DNA of 61,688 bases, taken from NCBI GenBank assembly GCA_002104905.1, contig MCFE01000530.1, positions 1 to 61,688 of the forward strand. Direction: 5' to 3'. The notes beneath the pieces were generated by a model, which was given only the letters and a program-made list of their open reading frames with translations, ran no database searches and was not told where the DNA came from. Shown one piece after another: positions 1 to 11,556 of this stretch. The position numbers were made by a program, and so were the translations under genes. The stretch is from Basidiobolus meristosporus CBS 931.73 (lineage: Eukaryota; Basidiobolomycota; Basidiobolomycetes; Basidiobolales; Basidiobolaceae). Position 1 is the first letter of the stretch, and each line of letters opens with the position of its first letter.

Positions 1-1
1 C

Positions 2-589
2 ATGGCCAAGCAGAATGCACTTGACTTGCTCCATGAGCATTATCATGGATTCAGGCAGGCAAATGGATTATGGGCCAGCATTGGTATGCTAAGAAAGTAT
101 TTCAAGAATAACAGAAACTATCAAAGGCAGAAGAACAAGGATGCCATGGCTAAAAACCAGCAGATTCCTCAAGTGCCCATCACAAGAAGGGCCAAATGCT
201 CCAATCAAGCATCAAAGAGACATCAGGTAGCTGAAAGAGTGCCAATAGGCAACAAGCAGGCAGACATGAATGCACCAGCACAACATTTATCAAGGAAAAA
301 GTGTAGTACCATTCAAGAAGCATTCAGTCAAACTGGCACTGATAAAACCAGCTACTTTCACAGGAGCCTGTTACAACTACAGCTGAGAGCTCAAAACAAG
401 CAGAAAAGAAACATCAGGATGTCAGAAGAGTGCCAGAAAAGGACAAGCAGGCCAAAACAGATGCGTCAGAGCAGAGTTTATCAAGGAGAAAATGTAGTTC
501 ATTACAAGAAGCACTCATACAAAGTAGCAGTGAAAGACCTGGCAGTGAGAAAGGAAAAGGTAACTGGAAAAATGTCTACGCAAGACTGA
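2..589 (+). pseudogene. Degenerate ORF with internal duplication, unknown
   Basis: An open stretch of about 195 codons, rich in Lys, Arg and Gln, runs in from the left edge of the window and ends in TGA. I recognise no domain. The DNA at about 212-330 is repeated at about 405-520. In the first copy the frame reads motifs like LSRKKCSTIQEA, and the second copy gives LSRRKCSSLQEA only in a different frame. A frameshift therefore separates the two repeats, and the open frame over the second copy is not the original one. Its place inside repeat-rich DNA suggests a decayed transposon-associated gene. Confidence 0.3.
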
Positions 590-1717
590 GATAGGGAAGC
601 ATGCAAAAAGAACTGCATTTTCTGCCAATTACCACCACCAGCCTGGAGCAGACTAAATCCCACCATAGCCAAGAATAATTACCAACAAGAAAACAGCTGT
701 TTTCACAAGAGTTGAAAGTGCAGCTAGTTGGGCTACACTCCAGCAAGATAGATGAGTTTGCAGAGAAAGAAATTTGTCAACCACAGTCTCCATGTCCTCC
801 ATTGTTGAAAGAGTGGGGATCCCACCAACAGACAAGGCTATAACATCATTAACTCAAAAGACTATTGCAATGCCTTTAGTGGAATCGTGGAACATTAATA
901 GGAACAGAAGAGATTGCAGCACTTCTTCAAGGGCTTTGCTCAAGAAATTGCAGATGAATATTGCAAGAATATATTGCAAAGACTGGCAGATGAGGTGCTA
1001 GACCTTGCAGTGCCAGCTGCAGACCAGGATGTGTGGGAACCAATGAATGTACAGTGGCATAATGCCAGTGGGTTCCTGCCAAAGTCATGGAACCAGAGTG
1101 TTACAGCAGAAATATATATTGAGTGATGGATTTTAATGGAGTTACTTGTGGAGTGTGGGGTTGGGCTCAATGCTAGTGTTGGGTAAAGGGGCTTGTGTAG
1201 GTTAGTACAATTGGCAATTGAGGTACAAGTTAAGTTTCAATCAAAATTAATCAATTTGTACCCATGAAAAGTAAGAGAAATAGTAGAGTCAGGAAGTAAG
1301 GAGCGTGAAAAAGAGGCAATAGCCAATCAATGCACACAAATGTAGGAGGTGATAGAGTGTCTGGGATCAGAAAGTGAGCAAATTGGCAGGGAACCAATCA
1401 AAAGCCACTAATATAATGTTGTGAAGAAAATTTTGACTAAGTTTCTTGTGAAATCTGGGGTGCAATTATTTTTCAGCAGTCTCTGCTTGGTGTCCTGACA
1501 GGATCAGTACCTCTTAGTCATGGGACTTTAAGTCTGTGGTGGCCTTTTGACAGGATCATCACAATAATTTCTCATAGGGATCATGAACTCAAAAGACTAT
1601 TGCAATGCCTACTGTGGAATGTTGGCTCATTCATAGGCACACCAAGAGGTTGCAATGCTTCTTCAAGAGCAGAGCCCAAGAAAATGCACTAGAATATTGC
1701 AAGGACTTATTAGACTT
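590..1717. repeat. Degenerate repeat DNA with direct duplication
   Basis: No gene can be supported here. The segment at about 848-982 recurs at about 1583-1716 at roughly 80% identity; both begin with ACTCAAAAGACTATTGCAAT and continue through a CTTCAAGAG-type motif. A second piece, about 1424-1565, is related to the DNA at about 5118-5265 (shared GTGAAxxxTGxGGTGCAA and a 'ccttttgacagg'-like end). This is old, rearranged repeat material. Confidence 0.5.
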
Positions 1718-1727
1718 GTTCCATCGT

Positions 1728-1945
1728 ACCGTGCCAGGGCGCGCGGCGCGATCCGCGGTTGCAAAGAACGATTGGGCGCGATATCCTAGCTACCAGAAGG
1801 CAGGATCGTTCTTGTACAATTTCACACTATGCGGGACGATCCCGCACACTATGGCACAATCTGACATGATGAGGTTGGCACGGATGATCGCGCCAACTTG
1901 TAATGTTTGCATCACGTGCACGATTGGATACCGCTATAATGGCAG
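1728..1945. other. CpG-rich islet inside CpG-poor repeats
   Basis: About 220 bp dense in CpG, including CGCGCGGCGCG and the palindrome GCGGGACGATCCCGC, inside DNA that otherwise lacks CpG. No ORF with recognisable content is present. It directly follows the TAGACTTGTTCC terminus. Confidence 0.5.
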
Positions 1946-2454
1946 GTAAAATCCGGTATTTGGATATGTTTCTTTAATGTAAATGGAAATAAATGTGTAT
2001 CACACTATAAACTACACTGATACTTACCATTTTGGTTACCCTCACTCCAATTGGACGGTATCTCAGTGGTTAATTGGTCCAAAAGTATCCTGAAGCTGGC
2101 AGCCCCCAATTGGCTCATTGACTACTGAAAAAGCTACCTGATTTGCCATCAAATATCCCATTTTGCCCATTGAGCAAGTAAATCCCTGATCCTAGTGATT
2201 GGGCTAGGTGTCATAGCTAGCATGCAAGCAATCGTGTAGGTGCAAAACAGATCCAATTGCTGCACTGGTATTACAGATGACGTATATATATGCAGGGTGT
2301 TTATTTATAGGGGCTCTGTCTCAAATGTGAGATGATCTTGATATTACTTATATCAAAAATTTGATGATCACTGATTTGCGATGGCTTGATTCAGATCGCA
2401 AAAAAAAAGGGTTGTTGGGATCATTACAAATGTGAGCAATTCAAAGCGATCGCA

Positions 2455-3687
2455 TCATCTTCTCCTGGGTTTTTTTCTCACAGAGATTACTACTGAAGCA
2501 TTTGGTAGTGACTCACTTTGCACACCTATACTACTTCCTGGCTGACTATCATCTTGGCTACTTGTGTATTTGTAGTCAGTATTTTGCCTCCTAGTTGATG
2601 AGTGCAATGCTGCAGCTTGGCCGCGCTGAATTGCTCCAACTGAACCAACTGAACCGGCCTGTAGTGCCACGCGCTGACGCGTTCTTTTACTTGCCAAGGG
2701 CTCTGGTGGTTGAGGCACTTCATGTTGGTCATCATCAGTCAGTTCACCAGAAGTAACTCGCTGATGGTTGGGCGAAACGGCACGCACAGGCACGCCTTGA
2801 CGTGTTGAGATGGCCCTTGGCTGAGTTCAATGTGATGCCGCATGTTGACGCGACTTGGTCCGCTCCAATGGACTTGTGTCTAAATGAGCAGTTTGGCAAG
2901 TTCTCGTAGTTTTGCTCTGAAGCACGCGCGTTGACTTGACGCGGGGCGTTCTGGTAAAGGGTGTTGGCGTGGTCTGGACTGACGTGTGCTGGCGTGCTGT
3001 GGTTGCAAGAGATGGTAGGGAATCCAGCGAGGCATGCTGGCGCGATCTGGACAATGTTGCTCGCGGTCTGTATTCTTCCTCCTGAAGCTCACCATCTGAT
3101 TCCTCAAGGTATTCACTTACCCTCTGTCTGATACTTTGGAGCTGTTGCCTCGATGAGTCCTGTGTATATTGCTCTCGGAAGCCACTTAGCTCTACTAATA
3201 TATCACGTAGTATATTAGTCATTTGAGGCAAAAACTCATTCAAAATCTCTTTGGTTCCCAAAGTTGAGGCACAAACGGACATGTCCGGCCCGTACTGTGC
3301 AAATTGCACGCCAAATTGTTCCCGCGTGGCTTCTTTGTCAAATCCCCTCACTCTCAGCTCATTCTTGATTTCAATACTTGTCTTGTTATATATCTTTTTA
3401 CATACATTGGCTGGCATCTTGATTTAGAACTCATGCCACAGCTTTCTACTCAAATTCTTCCATATTTGTCAACTCTCTGAGGTATCTAGTTCTGCTAGAT
3501 TAATCAGTAGTGCCCAAATATCTGTATGAAGGCTCATCATAGACACTTGGGCCATACTAAGATCATTTGGCAAGAACTTGAACGGATCCAACATCGACTT
3601 CTCCGGTCCGGACTGCGCTTGTGAGCTGGGGGATGGGTTTTGTCTGGGTTGTACTAAAGATGAGTTGAGGCTTGGTATGGGGACCAT
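2455..3687 (-). pseudogene. Decayed ORF divergent to the transposase
   Basis: Three open segments (about 3687-3469, 3417-2827 and 2793-2455) lie in one and the same minus-strand frame, separated only by in-frame stops (TGA, TAA, TGA). Read as one chain this is a hydrophilic protein of about 400 residues. Its C-terminal part is rich in Arg, Gln, Thr and Ser, with RQHA-like repeats. It is transcribed away from the transposase gene, the arrangement seen when a DNA transposon carries a second, accessory ORF. I recognise no catalytic domain, so the accessory role is inference from position. Alternatively it is an unrelated host gene killed by point mutation. Confidence 0.4.
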
Positions 3688-4046
3688 AGCAACAGATTTG
3701 GATACTTATACTGCAGTATATTGGCATCAATCTGGTCTTATATGAAATATATATGAAAACTAAAGTGATTGTTGAATTTTCCATATATTATGCATGATGC
3801 ATCTCGGATTGCGTTGACACAGATCAGATCACATCAATCGCAGATTTCCTATTTGATTATAGACCTATGATTAAAGCATCAATAAAAGTACCAAGGCATT
3901 GTTTGCGGATGATTTTTGTGACATAATGATGGGATACATGGCAATTGATGGAGATTTAACCATAATGTGTTAAAAATCAGATAAATAATGCAGATCACGC
4001 CAAATTGATTCAAACCACCTCCATACGATCATCCATCAATTTTAAT

Positions 4047-4931
4047 ATGACTTACTCATCTGAATGGTCTTTTCTCATCAATCCCATCACTACCACTGGA
4101 TTTCCTTTTGACACACTAGAGGAGATCTATTCCAAGTACTGTGGACCATCAACCCCAATCTACTCAAGGAGATCCCTTGTTAAGCTTCTCTGCTATTACA
4201 AGAACTATTGCCCTACAAGGTTTCATCCCACCATCCATGGCAACAAAAGTCCTAGAAGCTTTCATTCCCAGCTGACAGCAATGGAGAACCACCTTGCAGA
4301 GGGTATGAATGACTTAGAGCAAGCTTGGAATACTAGGTTCAGAAGCTCCAATAGACTTCCATATCCCAGAGTGTTCAGCAACAGGTTCCATATCAGGAGT
4401 ATTTTGGATACCTTCCCAGTGAGGATTAACAGACCCTCTAGAGGGCAGAGGCACTTTTATTCTGGCAAGTACAAGGCACACTGTGTGAAGTTTCAAGCAC
4501 TGTCTGACATTGAGGGTAACATCATCTGGTTTAGTGGGCTATTTGCTGGAAGTAGGCATGACAAAGCACTCTGGGTAGAGAATCATCCTGAATTCAGTAG
4601 AGGGGAGAAATGTATGGCAGACTTAGCCTATATAGGAGAGGATTGTCAGAGATTGGGATGTATTACAGCTTATAGAAAGCCAAGGAATGGAGTGCTTAGC
4701 AGGAAGCAGAAGCTCTACAATGAGATATTTAATCATTTCAGAGTAAGGGTAGAGCACACATTTGGATATCTGAAGAGATTCAGCATATTGGCAGGTAAAT
4801 ACAGAGGAAAGTCATATATAGGTGAAAACAGCAGGATAGGTAAAATAGTTAAGATACTTATTAATGCACAGTATGTTCATACAAGAAGACATCCACTGAG
4901 AGAAATGTGTCTGGAGCATTATGAAGAGTAA
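4047..4931 (+). CDS. DDE superfamily transposase (DDE_Tnp_4-like)
   Basis: A 294-residue open frame. The C-terminal two thirds match the DDE_Tnp_4 nuclease layout: an acidic residue in LDTFPVRI, a YSGKYKAHCVKFQ segment, then GNIIWFSGLFAGSRHDKALW with the second Asp, and RVRVEHTFGYLKRF with the presumed Glu. The N-terminal part (about residues 1-100) would hold the DNA-binding region but shows no named motif. The frame extends upstream to about 4005 without an ATG, so I chose the first ATG at 4047. No internal stop is present, unlike the other transposon genes nearby, so it could still be active. DDE_Tnp_4 covers PIF/Harbinger and IS5/ISL2EU-type families, and I cannot decide between them. Confidence 0.75.
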   Translation: MTYSSEWSFLINPITTTGFPFDTLEEIYSKYCGPSTPIYSRRSLVKLLCYYKNYCPTRFHPTIHGNKSPRSFHSQLTAMENHLAEGMNDLEQAWNTRFRSSNRLPYPRVFSNRFHIRSILDTFPVRINRPSRGQRHFYSGKYKAHCVKFQALSDIEGNIIWFSGLFAGSRHDKALWVENHPEFSRGEKCMADLAYIGEDCQRLGCITAYRKPRNGVLSRKQKLYNEIFNHFRVRVEHTFGYLKRFSILAGKYRGKSYIGENSRIGKIVKILINAQYVHTRRHPLREMCLEHYEE

Positions 4932-5115
4932 ATAAAGCAAGGAAAGCACTATTCTGAGCAACATAAGTAAGATTGAGTAAAATTACCAGTAACTGTATCA
5001 TTCCACTGGCATCATGGTAGAAATTATAGTGCCAGATAGTGCCGTAGGGTGCCAGATTGATCCAGCACCATAAACAGGCTGGCACTATGTGGCACTATCC
5101 AACGGCACAAGTCTA

Positions 5116-5283
5116 TTGTTGTGATGAAAAATCTTGACCAAGTTCCTGTGAAACCTGAGGTGCAACTTTTTGATGGTCTTTGCATGGTATCCTGATGGAA
5201 TGAACACCAATTAGTCATATGATTTTAATTTTGTGACAGCCTTTTAATGTGATTTTCACAGTTATTTATTGCATGATATTGTC
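5116..5283. repeat. Repeat remnant related to 1424-1565
   Basis: Begins TTGTTGTGATGAAAA and shares several blocks with about 1424-1565 (CTTGACCAAGTTCCTGTGAAA-like, GGTGCAA, a TTAGTCAT block and an ACAGCCTTTT-like block). No coding content. It fills the gap between the DNA transposon end and the first LTR. Confidence 0.4.
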
Positions 5284-5586
5284 TGTTGCAATATTCTGAG
5301 GTGTATTGGAAGTGATGTGGAACACTAGAGGATAGACATGTTATTCACTTATATAATTATTGATCAAAAGTATGGTATTTATACTTTGATGAAGTAGTGC
5401 AAATAAATGTGTAGAGTTTGTTAAGGAAGGTCCCAAGAAGATATGTGCAAAGTTTGGGGGCTTTTGGACAGCTTTGAGAAAGATCACAATCTGGGCACCT
5501 GATAATTGTTGTAAGAGTTTTAGAGATATTGGAAGTGATTGCCAGGACAAATATATTATGTGGTTTTCACTTAATGATGTATTGAA

Positions 5587-5887
5587 TAGACTTGCTCCAT
5601 TGGATAGTGCCACATTGAGCCATGAGTGCCAAATGATGCCATAGTGTGCCAGAGAGGCTAAGTGGGCCTATACTTGGACACAGAGTGTGAAACATAGATC
5701 TGCAACCTCATGCAAAGCAGCTCCTGTGTTTCACTAATTGTGATGGAAAAAATCCATTTCTTGACCTTTTTTTTAGGTAAATGTTGTACAGGATTTGCAA
5801 GTGCACAAAAGCATAGAAGATATGCATCTGATACTCAAGACCCAGGGCACTCGGAATCTAGCTCCTGTGGCTTGTGACATGTGTTAT
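5587..5887. mobile_element. Single arm of the TAGACTTG fold-back element
   Basis: Starts TAGACTTGCTCCATTGGATA and follows the left arm of the element at 16582-18015 block for block: GCCATGAGTGCCAAATGATG, the GCAAAGCAGCTCCTGTGTTTC block, the poly-T after TTGACC, and the GAATCTAGCTCCTGTGGCTTG block. It stops where copia RT sequence resumes. Its insertion in the copia LTR after TTATTGAA fits a TA target, because another LTR copy has TTATTGAATACT there. The second arm and the adjoining copia 3' end are deleted. Confidence 0.65.
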
Positions 5888-8294
5888 TGACAGCCATAAT
5901 TAGATGATCCACATATAGAGCTAATATAACTGGATTTACTCTATCTGGCTTATAGAATATACTGTAGTCAGCATTACTCCTTTTGAAACTTAAAGATTCC
6001 AAATAAGAATCTATCTTGCAATTCCAGGCTCTTGGTGATTGTTTTAGACCATATAGTGACTATTTAAGCTTACAGACCAAATAGGGGTTATCTTAGTCAA
6101 CAAACCCATCAGGCTGGTACATACACATGTCCTCATCAAGCTTTCCATTCAAAAAAGCAGCTTTTACATCCATTTGATGAATAAAAAACTTATATTTGGC
6201 TGCAATAGCCAATATTAATCTAATGGAATTAAACTTGGATACCGGTGCAAAGGTCTCAGTATGGTCAAGTCCTTTTATTTCAGAGTATCCTTTGGCCACA
6301 AGTCTTGCCTTGTATCTTTTAATTGTACCATGAGCCTTGTAGTTGGTCTTGAAGACCCATCTGCATCCAATGGATTTTTGGTTAATTGGTAAATTGACTA
6401 AGTCCCAAGTTTGATTTTCCATCAGGGCCTGATATTCCTCAGACATTGCAGATCTCCAAGACTTCATCTGAGAGCAATTTAGGGCCTCTTTTACAGTCTG
6501 GGGCTCATCAATATGGACTGAATAGGCATAGGCTAAGCCTGTACCCTCATTTGTAAAGTAATTTAGGCTATTTCTTATTTGATTGGATCTCCAGGCATTT
6601 CATACTGGAATGATCACTTCTGGGATATTCCTGGGTATGGATTCTGGCTGAACCACAGTTGTAGAGTTCTCTGGAGTGAAAAATTCTCATTGATTTGCTC
6701 TGATTCAATCCTGGCAATTGGTGGACTTGAGATCAGATTTTTGTCATCATCTGAGGTCATTTTTTGTGAGAATTTTGAATTTTTATCAAACACCACATCC
6801 CTGGACTTGATTAGCTTCTTGGCTTTGGTATTGTAAAGTCTGTATGCCTTACTCTCATTGCAGTTGCCCAAAAATATGCATTTTACACTCTTTGGCTCAA
6901 ATTTTGATTGATTTCCAGGCAGTTTCTTGGCATATGCTGTGCACCCAAATATTCTTGATATCCTTACCTGGTCTGTATCCATACCATGCTTCAAATGGAG
7001 TAGAACCACAGAGTATTCTGCTATAACTCCTATTTTTAAGTTATACAGCAGTGGCAACTGATTCTGCCCAACAATCATAGGATAATACTTGATCATGGAT
7101 AATAGATCTTGCCATATCAGTTGTTGATCTGTTGGCAGATTCTGCTACCCCATATTGCTGTGGGGAGTATGGTGCAGTAGTCTATTGCTTTATCCCATGA
7201 ATTTTGCAGAATTGGATGATGAGTTTTGAGATATATTCTCCACCATTGTCAAAGCGTATTTTCTTGATTTTTTTAACAGTTTCTCTCTCTACCATGGCTT
7301 TAAACTCCCTGAACTTAGACAGAGCTTCTTCCTTTCTCTCCATGAGGTAGACCCACATGTATCTGTAAAATCATCAATAAAATTGATAAAATACTTCATC
7401 CTGCCTAAGGATAAATTTTGCTTAGGTCCACACAGATCTGAGTGAATTAAATCTAATTTTTCTTAGTTTTTATCAACCCAGAGCTCTTGAACAGTTGTCT
7501 GGCTTGTTTCCTATATATGCAGACTTCACATTGCTCTAAACTAGCTGGGGGATTAATTTTTACCCCAGAAACTAGCTGATCTTTGATCATTTTGTGCAAA
7601 TAATCAAATTTGATGTGCCCAAATCTCCTGTGCCAAAGCTTTTGTGTTTCTTTATATAAGTTACTTATACTGGCTTCTAAATATGATGGAATAAAAGTCA
7701 ACTTGTATAGATGTTGATCTCTGATACCCAAAGCAATGTTGGCACCATTTTTATCAGTGATCTTGCATCCAGAATTGTCAAAGCTGAAGCTGAGTCCTTC
7801 TACTGTGGCCTTGCTTACAGAGAGTAGATTTTTGGCTATTTCTAATACATAGAGTACTTCTTTCAAGGTCAGTGTATGGCTTCCTTCACTGCTTCTTAGG
7901 TTTACTTGGATAGTTCCTTCTCTCACTGCATCAAGTGCTCTATTGTCACCCATGAAAACCTTCCAAATTGGAATATCTTGATACTGGGTAAGAAGTTCTT
8001 TTTGGTGTGTAAAGTGTTGAGATGCTCCAGAGTCAATATACTGCATCTGAGAATCCTTGTTTGTGGTCATATTTAGTGCAGATATGAATAGTCTATCTTC
8101 AGTTGTTGCAGCATATCCATATCCAGGCTTTTTATGCTGACTATCTTTCTTTTTGAAGCACCAGTCTGATGTGTGTCCTTTCCTTTTGCAGTTGTTAAAA
8201 AACAGGTTGCTGTTGCCTTTGTAGGGTCTTGGGTACCTCCTTTGTTAGTTATCATTGCCTAGTAAAGCATTTTCTTCTTCCTTCTTATTGGCGC
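5888..8294 (-). pseudogene. Copia pol remnant: protease, integrase, partial RT
   Basis: In element order (high to low coordinates): the gag/pol junction with QYIDSGASQHF, the DSG aspartic protease motif (about 8045); the GAG-pre-integrase HHCC region (LWHRRFGHIKFDYLH..CEVCIYRKQARQ, about 7640-7490); the integrase core, split by frameshifts and stops; an integrase C-terminal segment (7096-6614); and the reverse transcriptase N-terminal half (6467-6093, with CRWVFKTNYKAHGTIKRYKARLVAKG split across the motif and HQMDVKAAFLNG), ending near the YVDHLIM catalytic motif at about 5900. A one-base deletion in an A run near 7455 shifts the frame relative to the plus-strand copy at 21400. The canonical YVDD reads YVDH. 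The element is non-functional. Confidence 0.85.
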
Positions 8295-9365
8295 TGTGGT
8301 GGTGTATAAGTCCAAGGGAGAGATGCATCCAACACTTCTCAAGTGTTTTGTGTGTGGGGTGTTCACTGGGTGCAATAATCTCTGGCAAAAGCTTGCTAGG
8401 AATACTTGGGTTCTGTCTCTAATCTAATGTGAAGGGGAATAAAGCCACAAGCTTGTCAAGGGAAAACTCTTGAGCTACAATCCCCAACTTAGTTGGCGTC
8501 TTAACAAAAGTATGTGCTGGGTTCAGCATCCTTTGAGATGACAATGTACTAAAGCTTCCAAATTCAAAACAACTGTAAACTCCACCAGCAGGGACTTGAT
8601 AAGAATGCAGCTGTGGTCAATAGTTACAAAGACAGAAAAGTATCTTTGCCTGTACAAGAACAAACTTGGGAAAGAATCAAATATAATAAAAGATACCTAC
8701 TCTGAGTATTCCTCACAAGTAGTGCCTCCAAGGTCAGTTGGCTGACAGCACGGTTTCCTGAGAGTGTCCTGTGGTCTGGGGTTGGAAGTTCAGGTAGCAG
8801 CAGGTAGCAGTGATCACACTAATCTACAAGTTGGTATATTGATAAAAGGGATGATGATTTATTGTTGAGGGATAGCCTCCCTTATATACTTTTCTCACTG
8901 GCTAAGTGATTACTAATCATGGTGTTCCACAAGGTTCCAGATATCAATAGAAATCTTAATGACATCAGAATGATCTAAGAATGTTCTAAGTATGTGCTGG
9001 AAGATTCCAAGAGGCACAGCACATCCAACCAATCAGGAATCAGTATTCTGAAACCTGTGTAACATAGGGATACCCTATATGGTATGGAAATGATAGGGAT
9101 GGTGATATGGGTTGATCATGTGTCACAGGTACTGGTGTGGGTACTTGCCTAATATAGAAGTACTTATAGCTAGTAATCTTACATAAAGTGAGGGGTAACT
9201 TATGCAATAAGGTAAGCAAGTGTGACAGTCAACCAGCTTATGGGATAGTACTGATTGGGTAAGACAAATGGTATAAAACTAAAATAATTGTAGTAGAGAT
9301 ATAGGGAAGTAGAAAATAAGGGAATGAGCACATCTGTCAGTGGGTGTCACTGTCACCCCACTACA
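8295..9365 (-). repeat. Gypsy 3' LTR
   Basis: Left LTR, starting TGTGGTGGTGTATAAG and ending CACCCCACTACA on the plus strand. It is nearly identical to 14381-15450. A purine-rich tract (minus-strand GAGAGGGGGGTGGA) abuts it at 9366-9379 and is the polypurine tract. Confidence 0.92.
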
Positions 9366-9379
9366 TCCACCCCCCTCTC
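9366..9379 (-). other. Gypsy polypurine tract
   Basis: On the minus strand the internal region ends in GAGAGGGGGGTGGA directly before the 3' LTR. This is the expected position and composition of the plus-strand priming site. Confidence 0.8.
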
Positions 9380-9404
9380 AGCTTTGAACTTGGGTCAAAG
9401 CAAA

Positions 9405-10540
9405 CTAATCTTGAAGTGCAAAGTTCCTATGCTTGAATAACTTAAGTTGGTTTCCAGCAACTGGTGCTCTCAACTGGGTGTTGTCAAGCTCAGATATGTA
9501 ATAACTTCCATTTCCAATCCCTTTGGAAATGAGGTAGGGGCCAGTCCATTTGTTGTCAAACTTCCGACTCCATTGTTTGTCCAAGGTGGAATCACAGAGT
9601 AATACTGGGTCTCCTAGTGATAGTGGTTTTGGTCTTGTTGGGTGTGATTTGTCAAAGGGCACCTTGTTCTTCAGTTGTGTATCCTTAAGTTGTTCAGCAG
9701 CTCTGCTGATATTCAAGTCATGGTGATCAAGTTGCTGTATGCGAGTTGCAAGGAGGTCTTCAGTCTGCATATTGGATCTCCAATTCAATGAGTTCCAAGT
9801 GATGGTGTTTAACTCAACTGGTAGTATGTAGTCATGTCCATAGAGTAGCTTAAATGGCAATAATCCAATTGTTCTCTTGGTAGTAATTCTATCTGCCCAG
9901 AGTGCAAGATGTAATTGCGGTGGCCACTGTGTTGTGTTATTCTCACAGGTCTTGACAAGGGAGTTCACCAATGGTCCATGTCCTCTCTCTATCATTCCAT
10001 TGGCTTGAGGGTGGTAAGCTGTTGTAAAAGCAAGGTGTATCTTGTACTTTGAGCAGAACTCCTGGATCATTTGGGATGTCATCTCTCCTCTGTCAGCAAC
10101 AAACTGTTGGATGCAGCCAAATCTGCAGATGGTGTCTTCAAGTATAAATCTCCATATGGTATGGCTCTTGTTGTTGGGCAAGGCTTAAGCCTCTGCCCAT
10201 CCACAAAGGTCATCTCTAGCAACAATCAGTTACTTTTTTGATCCAGCTGTTGGCATGTGGGCAAGGTCAATAGCAACCTTTTGCCATAGACAGATTGTGT
10301 AAGTACAATGCAGTGGTTCTTCATAACGCTTGGAGGATCTCTTCTGGCAGGCTACACATGACTCAACAAAGTGTTGGATATCATAGTACATGTTTTCCCA
10401 GTAGTACCTCTGAGCTGTGGTATTTTATGTGGCTTCTTGTCCTCTATATCCTCCTGGTTCTCCTTGGTGGATACTTGTCATGATGTTCAGTTGCTCTTGT
10501 GGGGTGGTGACCACTCTTCTGGGCATAAGTCCAGGCTTCA
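9405..10540 (-). pseudogene. Gypsy integrase remnant
   Basis: The upstream part (about 10540-10250) carries the zinc-binding H2C2 region, ending CVACQKRSSKRYEEPLH. The core follows, with FVADRGEMTSQMIQEF (the second catalytic Asp) and TAYHPQANGMIERGHG (the catalytic Glu), then a chromodomain-less C-terminal segment (PVLLCDSTLDKQWSRKFDNK). Only 10181-9405 is open. The upstream half has stops and lies in another frame from the RNase H segment. The first catalytic Asp falls in the decayed part. Confidence 0.85.
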
Positions 10541-10557
10541 CTTGCTTAAAGAGAAGA

Positions 10558-11187
10558 TCATCTTTGAGATAGTAGTGGTGTGCCTTCTTCCTGAGTTTCC
10601 ATCCAACTAGGTTTCTTGAGTGTCATTAGATATTCCTTGATCAGACTCCAGGTAGTTCTCTCTTGGTCTTTGATGGCAATCTGTTGGATCTCTGCATCAA
10701 TAATATCATCAAAGTGAGGGTTCAGGTCTTCAAATAGTTGTGGTCCCTTCCTGGAGAGTGCATCAGCCACAACATTTGTTTTGCCAGGGATATGTCTGAC
10801 CTCAAAGTCAAACATCTTCAGCCATGCCATCCATTGGTTTGGGGCATTATCAGGTAGGTCAGGCTTGTTGATCATCCCTATAAGTGGCTTGGCATCTGTC
10901 TCCAGGATAAAACGTGTCATGTAGAGTTGTAGCTTCAGCTTCCTCAGCATCTTCACAACTCCCAGTAGCTCTCTCTTAATCTGTGAGTACCTTTGTTCTC
11001 TAGGAGAGAATAGGCAGCTCTCATATCTGCAGGCATAGCGGTTGCCATCTTTATCATCCTGGCCAAGTAGTGCTCCAGCTCCTATAGGGCTTGCATCCAC
11101 TGTCAAAATAGGTGGGCATACATTGTTCTGATAGTCAAGAGGTCTTAGAACTGGTGGAGATACTAAGTCCTCTTTCAGTAATTGCAT
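10558..11187 (-). pseudogene. Gypsy RNase H segment
   Basis: A 209-residue open segment of the polyprotein. It contains ILTVDASPIGAGALLGQ, a YSQIKRELLGVVKML helix, FILETDAKPL and VVADALSRK, the standard Ty3 RNase H signature. It is in the same frame as the RT segment upstream, but two TAA codons (about 11379 and 11238) and a TAG lie between them, and a TGA ends it at 10558. Confidence 0.85.
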
Positions 11188-11556
11188 GGCTTCTTCTTGC
11201 TCTTCTCCCCAGATAAATGGGGTATTCTTTCTCTGTAGTTAGTAGATTGGTTCTGCTATCTCAGAAAATCTTGGGATCCAGATCCTAAAGAACCCACAAG
11301 CTGCCACAAAGCCACAAGCTTGTGTTAGATTTGTGGGGGTAGGCCAGTTGCGTATCTTTTGTGTCTTGGAATCTCCAGGTTAACAACCAAAGGTGTTGCA
11401 TTTTTGTCCAACAATGGATATCTTTGATACACCAAAGCTGCTTTTCTCACCACTGATGGTGAGTCCAGCTTCTTCAATGGCTCCTAATATGGCATCATTG
11501 TCTGAAATATGGTCATAGACAAACTTTCTTACTCCAGGCATGACTTCAGTGGTGTA

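Larger units (their letters stand above)
1718..5115. mobile_element. Candidate DNA transposon with DDE_Tnp_4 transposase
   Basis: The left edge reads TAGACTTGTTCC followed by a diverged ..GTGCCA. The right edge reads GGCACTATCCAACGGCACAA then GTCTA, which is the inverted form of the same terminus. Between them lie a transposase gene (plus strand) and a decayed minus-strand ORF. The same terminus bounds the fold-back element at 16582-18015 and begins the arm at 5587, and each time TA sits next to GACTTG or CAAGTC, so a TA target duplication is possible. What I see is the shared termini; that this is one element, and the parent of the others, is inference. The subterminal DNA differs at the two ends, so the left boundary is the weaker one. 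Confidence 0.4.

Noticed and set aside
1605-1949. 114-aa ORF across the CpG-rich islet as a gene
   Set aside because: It crosses from a degenerate repeat into the islet, shows no domain, and its composition changes abruptly at the joint.
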